DNA of 64,000 nucleotides from Agriotes lineatus. Taxonomy: Eukaryota; Arthropoda; Insecta; Coleoptera; Elateridae. The stretch is taken from positions 178,284,015 to 178,348,014 of the forward strand of contig OW679195.1 of assembly GCA_940337035.1 (NCBI GenBank). The letters are read 5' to 3'. Position 1 is the first letter of the stretch, and every line of letters begins with the position of its first letter. The notes under the pieces were generated by a model. It searched no databases, was not told the origin of the DNA, and was given only the letters and a program-made list of their open reading frames with translations. Made by a program: the position numbers and the translations under genes. Positions 56,440 through 64,000 of the stretch are shown here, piece by piece.

Positions 56440-57020
56440 CTTTGCGAGCTTCTTCTGGGGCCTGATTAATTGCGCCTGTTGGGCCAGGTCACCAGATTTG
56501 TAAATGCATTCCAGCCGAGGATTAATCGAGCCATTCAGACTCTTCATTACGGTGCTGGTCAAAAGATCACGTGCAAGACGAACATGCTTTTCACGTCTTC
56601 ATACTGGTTTCTGTCATTAGCATTTTAACGGAATATTTAGTATCCGCGGCTGGTAATCAAACAAGATCATCGCCGGCTGGCATCCTCCGGAAGGACTACG
56701 ACGTCAGCAGCCATCGTGTTCTTCTCCAGATTGCGCTTCGTTTTCGAATTTCAGCAACGGTCCAAGTCGGAATTCGTTGGGAAGAGGCAAAGTAATAATA
56801 ATAGCTTGCAACTGTTGTAATGGCGGTTAATTACTTAGAGTGCAGGTGTATGCGGGCAGGTGGTGGATGATGGCTTGGCCAACGGTTTCCTCGGTTTCGT
56901 AATAGTATACGAAATGTATCACTTTGACCAGTAGCTGATGAATTATTTACGGTCAGCAGCATACAAGCGGGAACTTGTTTTGTATAATTATGTACGTAAT
57001 TTGCAAGCGAAGGCGAAGGG
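56440..57020. promoter_or_regulatory. GC-balanced island with homeodomain-type motifs
   Basis: CpG-containing DNA with ggattaatc (Bicoid/Otx-like, about 56,518), ctgattaattg, ggttaattac and taattatgtacgtaat words. Only short frames without motifs are present. This is a candidate enhancer island by composition and motif content. Confidence 0.35.
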
Positions 57021-57733
57021 GCTTTTAAGAACGCATTTTGAAAGTACTCCTGGTGTTCAGTTTCTATTTGGGAGCCGTGAGAATCTGCTTCGATCGTCTT
57101 ATACGAAATTTATTTAGAACTCTTATTTTAAAAACAAACAACCAACAGGTAGACACGTTATTCCACTAAGTAAGCTAAAAACGGGCATCTTTAGCCAAAA
57201 CACGTGTGTAAAAAATTAAAAAATAAAAACAAAAATCTAAAGTTTCCAACGCTATCTTCAGCGCTAACATGTCAACGTCTACACCATAAAACTTAGCGTA
57301 CCGTTATTGCTTTTGGCAAAAGTAACATTTCAAAGAAGTGCTTTTATAGACGAGATTCGCATATTTGTTCTTGTTAATCAGGATCGCTCATAGACATTAT
57401 CTAGGTGTTCCTATTTTCCTTAAATATAGTCACTACGGTTGATGTACTCGACTTTCTGTTACAGTTATTCCCTAAGAGCATTTAATTCAGTAAGATGCCT
57501 CACCAAGATTTTCCCATACAACACTTAAGTTATTCTCCCCTGCACCATACACAAACTAGAAAGAAAACCAGTTTTCTTGTTCCAGTTAAATCTACAGTTC
57601 GATTAAATTTAATGAATACCAGGGGGCCCAATCTGTTAAGGGTAAGTTTATAAGGTTACATTTTGTAATGATAAATAGTTGCCACACATTACTTAAAAAC
57701 GCGCTACAATAATCCCTACATATTCGTAGTTTT
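57021..57733. other. AT-rich DNA, nothing recognised
   Basis: No feature was identified. Confidence 0.4.
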
Positions 57734-58034
57734 ATAGATATTAACCATACAAGTTTGATTATGAGCATCTTATCTTCTTATCGAAACGAATTTGATTGCC
57801 AAAACGAGGCGGTGAGCTGAGGTTTGCGGCAATCAAACGAGTCTCGTTAAGCGCCATAAGCAAACGTGTATTTTTCAATATTTTATCTTCATCAATAAAT
57901 TCTGGTTCAATGTATTTTTTGTATCATAAGAGTGCGGTAATATATATCCATTACCGCACTCAATACGGTAAGGAAGCTCTTAACAATACTAAAATTAATT
58001 TGGTTAGTAGTCAATAACAACACCGATAAAGATA
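57734..58034. repeat. Dispersed repeat with 12-bp hairpin, copy 2
   Basis: Second copy of 15,266-15,553. The hairpin here is 57,930-57,961 (gagtgcggtaat, an 8-base loop, attaccgcactc). The GAG-core appears as cgaggcggtgagctgag. Confidence 0.85.
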
Positions 58035-58042
58035 ATAGTAAT

Positions 58043-58174
58043 TTACGATACAAGTAACGTTATCAAGCTTTTTACATTACGAGAGAATAGTTTGAATGAA
58101 CGAGCGACGTTAGGAGCGAGTTCTTTAAAATTCTCGAGTAATGTAGAAAGCAGATAACGTTACGTATATCGTAA
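58043..58174. repeat. Foldback with GAG-type centre
   Basis: The left arm ttacgatacaagtaacgtta...tacattacgagagaat is inverted in attctcgagtaatgta...taacgttacgtatatcgtaa. The loop contains cgagcgacgttaggagcgag. It starts eight bases after the previous repeat. Confidence 0.88.
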
Positions 58175-58294
58175 CACGGTTTATTTTATCCTAAAATACT
58201 TATCTTGTAAGAAAAATAGGAAAAATTGTTATTAATGACACTTACAACAGCGAGTGGTGGTATCACTAGTAAGATAAAAACTCAATACTGTATT

Positions 58295-58434
58295 GTTGGT
58301 AGCACTGTCAGGTTATGTTAAATTTGAGATTTTCAGGTTAGGTTTTGCGTCAGTTTGTGTCAAATAACAAACAAAACCTAACCTACTAACATCGAATTTG
58401 ACATAGACTGACAATACACTTCAGTGCTGTCAAC
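58295..58434. repeat. 130-bp palindromic core, copy F
   Basis: A diverged copy starting gttggtagcactgtcagg and ending gtgctgtcaac. The arms remain recognisable around ggttaggttttgcgtcag and caaaacctaacctac. Confidence 0.85.
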
Positions 58435-58829
58435 ATGTGATTAAATGCTAATAAAGTATAGTTATGTTATTTTTCTTAACAACACTGGTGCTGTTAAATG
58501 CATCTTAACGCAACTTGTTGCTAAGGAGTTATTGTCATAATAACATAATAGGATAAAATAAAAATATTTTAAAGCTTGCCATTCAAAAACGTATGCAACT
58601 TCCCCAACTTTTCACATTTAAATGTGTCCCATCCCATTCTCAAGGATCACATTGTTTTTTTTCTGCCTTATTCTAGTGCAATATTAAGTTTTTGTACCAC
58701 AAATCCAGCAGTTTAATGGCTAATGTGTATCAATAGCACTAGGGTGCCTTGTTGTCAATTTGGCGTTGTCCCATCTCACTCTAAAATAATTTCGAGTGTC
58801 CGTACCGTGGTAAAAGACAAATACGTCAA

Positions 58830-60650
58830 ATTGACATCAAGGCACCTAAATAGAACTATGTAAGTGGAAATTGGTGCCATTTTGAAGTTGTGGCACAATT
58901 TTGTACAGAATACATTTGAACTACCCACGAGTGCATTATGACCTACTACACCGTAATGGTGACAGGTTTGCATTTTCACACAAAACAGAACCGGAAGATA
59001 CAAAACAAAACTGGTCTCGTCATCGCTAAATGTTTTTAGTTTGTTTGGGACATAGTAATATCATTGCTTGAATAAAATTGACCCATGGTTAAAACATTTA
59101 GTATTTTAACACTTGCACTGAAAACTGCATAACAACAACGCAAAAACCGTCCTCCTTTTATAAAATATCGAATAGGATTATGAGCGTTTTTAAACAATCT
59201 ATTGCAAAACAGGCATTCACACAAAGATCAAACACAATTTCGTCATCACAACATTTTAAGGAGTGTTTGCGATATCGTAATACTTTTATTGCAATACTGT
59301 TGATTGAATGAACTTGGCGAAGGATTGGACATTCTTATAGTCTTTAATGTTTTAGAGCTTGCATTGATGCGTTAGCAAACTAACTACAACCTTATAAAAA
59401 AATGTAAGTTCTATGATGGTCTATAAATCTGTATTTTAGTTAGTTAAAAATGAGCCATTTTGGTTTAATGCTCGAACATGGAAGTTTTTGCCAGTGCGAA
59501 TTCTGAAATCTACAATGACTCATTTCTTATTCTTTAATAATGACTACTAACAGTGCAATTTTGTAATGTACATACTTATTTACTACAGTGTGACAAAATA
59601 TCTTTGAACTAGCCTCCATAAAAGAGCATTGCTTTACGACCGACCATCAGTTTTCTCTTCATTAATTTTCTAAAACGTCCACATTGTCTACCAACAAAAC
59701 CTTAGGACACATTTCGCTTTCAAATAGAAACGAATTATAACTACCTACAACTGCGGCTCGTATGATCTATGATCACCTAAATAGGTTTTATGGCAGATTT
59801 AAATTAATTGTTGTAAAACGTATATACTTCCTACAAGTAAATCCAGCAATTCCTAAGAAATCTAAAAATAATTCAAACTTGGTGCCATTTTCGACGTTAT
59901 TATGGACCAACTATTTGTCATAATGCAGTTGGCAGTCAACACTGCAAGGGCAGCCGAGATATAGACCGCATTTGCAGAAAAAATGAATCATCTGTAAAAA
60001 GAAGAAAAAGAGCATTTGAACTACACCACACATGAAGGCAATTGTGAAGTAGTAATAAGTTTTATAACTATCATTTCTCTTGAATTATTGTTCTAAAATT
60101 TCATATTTCCCACAAGTTCATACAGCAGTTCGTAAAACAACTCCTTTTTTATAAAGGCTCTAAAATAATTACAAATTGACGCCATCTTTGACGTTAGGAT
60201 TGACCAACTGTTTTTGGCAGAATGGATTTGAAGTACTTCACACACGAGAACGGTGTATTGTGACGTATTTATAGGTTATATGACAATCATTTCTCGTTAA
60301 TTATTGTTCTAATTTGTTCTCTGAATGTCATATTATTCTAATATTTCACATTTCCTTAAAATAAATGCAGCAATTAAAAACAGCCCCCTTTTTATATAAA
60401 AGCTATAAAATAATTGCAATTGGCGACATATTTGACGTTACGATGAATCAACTCTTTGAGAAAATGCATTTAAACTACCCCACCCATGAGAGAGGTGCAT
60501 TGTAGCCTACTAACAGGTTTTATGGCTAGCATACCGTAATTACAGCAGGTTTGTATTTCTACAAACCAAAACAGGCCATTAAATGAAGAACAAAGCTGGT
60601 CTTGTCATCGCAAGATGTTTAATGATTGTTTGCGACACAGTCATACTTTT
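58830..60650. repeat. Degenerate ~250-bp tandem array
   Basis: Units share phrases such as aattggcgccatttttgacg, ttgaactaccccac, and a stretch around ctcgtcatcgctaaatg followed by gtttgggacatagtaat. Corresponding points lie near 58,870, 59,879, 60,175 and 60,417, with intervals compatible with a 240-300-bp unit. The segments at about 59,262 and 60,625 both read gtttgcgatatcgtaatact or a near variant. Divergence is high, and boundaries and copy number are approximate. Confidence 0.5.
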
Positions 60651-61760
60651 ATTGCGGCGCTGTTCAATGAACTTGAGGGATTGAATCGCGATCCTCTGAG
60701 GAGTCTGAGGCAATACCAAACATAAAAATCGGCTCGCGCTTCCAAATCGAGCCGGAGCAACAATAGCGTTCGTTGGTTATTGTGCCACACGCTAACACCA
60801 AATACGTTTTGTTTCGAAAGAGCGATGTAGGCCACATTAATTAGTTACGTAACTCTTAGCAAACGAATGCAGCAGAAATGTGCATCCCACGAATGTAAAC
60901 AAATCGCCGGTTGCCCAATCGGCCGCTGCCAATATCCGCGAGTGCCAAGGGCTTCGCATATTATGCTCGAAATTAATAAGGAAGAAGCATTTAAAGTATT
61001 TAGCGAGAGAGACAGACGTTGCTAGGTGACCGCATTTGACCCTCCAACCCTTTTCATAATTCACGCAGTCATAAACCTGCCCTGCGGATTGCTCTTCGAG
61101 CTGTTCTCTGCTCAACCACCGTAAAACTGGCTCTAGAACACTCGCAAATTGTTTTTAAATAAAACCTCGTATTCTCGTGCTTCCATTAATATCCAATCTC
61201 CCGCAGAATTGGTCGAGAACCGAATCAATCCACAGCGAAGCCCTCACGGTTTCCTTCCAGGCGTATCCATTAAAGCTTGCAAAAATGGTGTCATCCCCTT
61301 GAAACGCTCCGAACATCGCAAATATTCAGTCTGAATCATTAAGGTGGCGAACGGTGGTCGGCCAAAAGCAAATTTTTCGCTACAAGTCAGAATCTTGGGA
61401 AGGAGGTAGCGGCCGAAAGGGCTCCGGCTCGAGCTCGAAATTATGACAAGTGGAATTCGGACTGGTTCCGCGGGCCGTAAAGCAAAGCAAGGGGGTGCCT
61501 GAAACGATTAGAGCAGACAGTGAGTGCAGGGGTTGCTTAAAGGGGATGTGCTGACATACTGAACTACCTCGGGCGACCTGCTGCTCCCCTTTAAGCCTCT
61601 AATTATAAACCAGGGTGCTAATAGCAGGTCAATTCTCTATCTAGACGTCCTCCGCTGCAATAAGTGACGATTGTCTTTAAAGCGGCGTCGATTGCGTGAT
61701 CGATGCGAGTCACGCGTCGGCCGTAATGGCCGACGTTGCATTTTTAAACACCACGGCCTG
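60650..61760. promoter_or_regulatory. Long CpG-rich island, possible regulatory element
   Basis: This is the longest compositionally distinct island in the window. Words include cttaaaggggatgtgctgac (61,537-61,556; near-copy at 6,738), ctaattataaacc (homeodomain-type), and tctttaaagcggcgtcgattg near 61,672. There are open frames on both strands, none with a motif. It could contain several regulatory elements. Confidence 0.35.
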
Positions 61761-62257
61761 CAACACTACAAAGTTGGTGTTGTTGAAAGATTCTCGTAAA
61801 TCTAGTGGCGCTGTTTATGAACATCTAATAGCCTCAGTTTTTTTTTATAAAATACATAGTTGATGGCGTCTCCTGAAGTTTAACGCCAAGGGGTCCATTT
61901 TTTTCCGGTATAGTTTCAGGATCAGCTAAGAATTATGAACAGAACTCTTCGCGAAACATTACAACTTTTCTCTGTATTAACGTTCCAAGGTCAGTTCGAA
62001 GGTCTTGTGGGAGTATATTATGTTTAATTCGTCTCTGAATCGATTTTTCACCTAGTGGATACATAACATGGTTGCACCAGACTGTGAAAAGTCTTGATAC
62101 AATTGATAAATCTCTACTGTAGGTAGTTAAGTTCTCCATCATCAGTCAATCTATTCCTGTCCACTTGCGTGCCAAGTTCATTAAATGTTCTGCTATTCTT
62201 TTTATGTCATGCTGAAAGACGCCTTCTAATTCTCTTGGCTTCCAACGACCGCCAGTT

Positions 62258-62554
62258 CTATATTCTTCTAGTCCACATGCTACATCGTAGTGTCAATGAT
62301 TTAATTTTCTCAGACGATTGCAGTACTGTCTTCGTGCATACACATGGTGGATCTATTCGTGGCAGAAATATCATGCATAATAATACTGGTCCTAAACTGG
62401 ATCCTTGTGGTGTTCCAACAGTTATTTCTTCAGTTACCAAGAGCGATGCATTCATTTTAGCTTGAAACCTTCTCCAAATCACATTGGGTATTATACTGGT
62501 AGTGTAGGCTACTTCCGCAACATCTGCAGTATTTATATATACTAGTTGCAACAA
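62258..62554 (-). pseudogene. LINE reverse transcriptase fragment
   Basis: On the minus strand the frame contains VTEEITVGTPQGSSLGPVL followed by LCMIFLPRIDPP, matching the reverse-transcriptase block ...V..GVPQGSVLGPLLF..Y.ND.P of non-LTR elements. Immediately downstream the expected YADD segment appears only as HEDSTAIV in a neighbouring frame near 62,330. So there is a frameshift and the catalytic box is degenerate. The remaining downstream sequence to about 61,930 is open in pieces but unrecognised. The copy is clearly broken. Clade is uncertain (Jockey, CR1 or related). Confidence 0.75.
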
Positions 62555-62559
62555 TAGTA

Positions 62560-64000
62560 ATCTTCATTTGCGCACTATTTTTACAATTTTTCAAGGACAA
62601 ATCGATTTTTGTTAAAATAAGAATGCGTTTACCTAATCATTACTATTAAAAGAGGTATGTGTTCTAAGAAATCGATTCGAAGAGAGACTTTCAGTGCTAT
62701 ACAATTTTAATTAAACCGCCGTTTAACGTATAATACTTGGTCACTATAAAAAGTCGTGATAGAAAACAGAATAAGAAATTCATATTAACGGAGTCCTCCC
62801 GCTTCTAAATAATAATAGTAATCTTCTTCACTTCAGTTCTGTTCCATCCTTTTTTATATAGACTGTCTTCACATTAACATCTCAATATACCTCTATAATT
62901 GCTTGTTATTTTCTAAGCGTGGTGATCTTTTCTTTCATATTCTTCTGTGTTATTATATAATTCTCACCTTTTTGTCTATAGCCTAAACTTAATCTCTAGA
63001 TCTAGAAACTACTTCTATTTGCACTTAAATTTCAAAGCAGACGTTCTTATAGAAATATGACTAGTTAAACACTAAACGTGGATAATACAGAGCTCCTCTA
63101 TGTTTAAAAACTTTTCTTTCAACGTAAGCACCTCTATATATAAAGGAGGCGTATCTTCTTCATAAAACGACGTTTAAATGTGAAATTAAAACAAAACCTT
63201 AGCTATGGTAGTAAACACCCTCCATGTGAAATACCAACATTTAACGAGTTTAAAAATAATACCTTGATAATCTGTATTACCTCTAAAAACACTTTCAAAT
63301 TGAACGGCATATTGTAAGGCACTCATAATATTTTTGCACTTTCTGATCCTTCCAAAAGGTAATATGTCGAATGCTACATTGGGCTCCAAACGGCAAAGAT
63401 TCGAAGTAATAATCCTAGGATGAGATCTTATTTTTGACTTTTCTTTTTCTTCGACCTTTCGTACCTTGAGGCCATTCTGTTTAGCTTAGCTAGTGTATTA
63501 CCAACATACCAAAGAAACATTGAGATTACTATTTTTTGAGCCCTTGTTTGTGAAGGCAAAGTCTACTATAAACTAAATGTTGGGCGCGATCACTAATAGT
63601 ATTCAAAAGCTTTCAGCGTCTGTGACTAAAAAAATATAGACTGCATGTTGGGATCCACAATATTGTGACATTAGCACCTGCACGAAATTCAAGTTGTGCA
63701 TAAATAAACGTGCTTGGAATTTATACGATGATAATACGCCACAATCGGCGCTCGAATCTCCCGTTCGCATGGATTGAATATGAGTGAAACAACCCAGCGA
63801 TGCGCAACTACCCATACAGCAGTCTCGCGCAACCCTTCTCAAATACCCTTAAAATAGTTTATATAGAGGGAGCCCCAGAAAGGTACAAAACGAAGGCACC
63901 CAGGCTGCTAAAGACACTTCGATCCACCGACCAATCCATCCAGCTGTAGCAGGAAGAGCTGCAAGCCCACTGGGCTTAGCTGAAGCCGCTAGTTCGAGAA
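62560..64000. other. Unassigned DNA at window end
   Basis: No confirmed feature. A tttatata word followed by gagggagcccc near 63,859-63,875 might be a TATA-type context, but no gene is visible downstream before the window ends. Confidence 0.3.

Noticed and set aside
63855..63880. TATA-like promoter near window end
   Set aside because: TATA words are common in AT-rich DNA and no downstream gene is visible before 64,000.

Overview
This window looks like repeat-rich, non-coding nuclear DNA from an arthropod, most likely an insect. It is AT-rich and contains no convincing intact gene. It carries terminal-inverted-repeat (TIR) DNA transposons (hAT-like, Tc1/mariner- and pogo-like), Helitrons with the TC...CTRR ends familiar from insects, one tRNA-derived SINE with a 12-bp target-site duplication, broken non-LTR reverse transcriptase pieces, several foldback (palindromic) families and at least six tandem arrays. 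The species cannot be named from this sequence.

Layout. 0-2.4 kb: unannotated AT-rich DNA. 2.4-5.0 kb: degenerate satellite with a ~310-bp higher-order period. 5.05-5.4 kb: a repeat ending in a tRNA-Gly-like pseudogene. 6.5-6.95 kb: first CpG-rich island. 7.0-7.76 kb: ~235-bp tandem repeat. 11.95-12.69 kb: Helitron 1. 15.0-16.4 kb: foldback element A, a hairpin-bearing repeat and a very strong 21-bp-stem hairpin. 17.18-18.90 kb: a TA-flanked transposon with ~440-bp TIRs and a small ORF with a basic, NLS-like stretch. 20.85-21.2 kb: SINE. 22.8-23.05 kb: LINE RT remnant. 26.8-30.03 kb: pogo-like end followed by a 3-kb array of a ~20-bp unit that changes orientation. 34.3-38.0 kb: an ATCGA-rich ~270-bp array interrupted by Helitron 2 (carrying a GGGAC pentanucleotide minisatellite) and by a 780-bp TIR element. 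43.4-43.9 kb: palindromic MITE. 47.6-53.2 kb: three different hAT-like elements, each with transposase or BED-finger debris, around a 544-bp tandem duplication holding two foldbacks per unit. 54.8-58.5 kb: a cluster of foldbacks. 58.8-60.65 kb: degenerate ~250-bp array. 62.26-62.55 kb: second LINE RT fragment.

Between the repeats lie compositionally balanced, CpG-containing islands (about 6.5, 9.6, 24.4, 32.5, 33.5, 39.2, 45.8, 54.3, 56.6 and 60.7-61.7 kb). They carry homeodomain-, POU-octamer- and E2F-like motifs and share short words. They look like conserved non-coding regulatory islands in a large intergenic or intronic region, but conservation cannot be tested here. Three short open segments (30.3-30.56 kb minus, 45.0-45.24 kb minus, 49.22-49.41 kb plus) have codon-like composition and could be isolated exons or fossil coding pieces. 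None was recognised.

The most interesting structure is the foldback content: a 130-bp palindromic core present six times, twice inside a larger palindrome, and several otherwise unrelated repeats that share a GAG-rich central motif.
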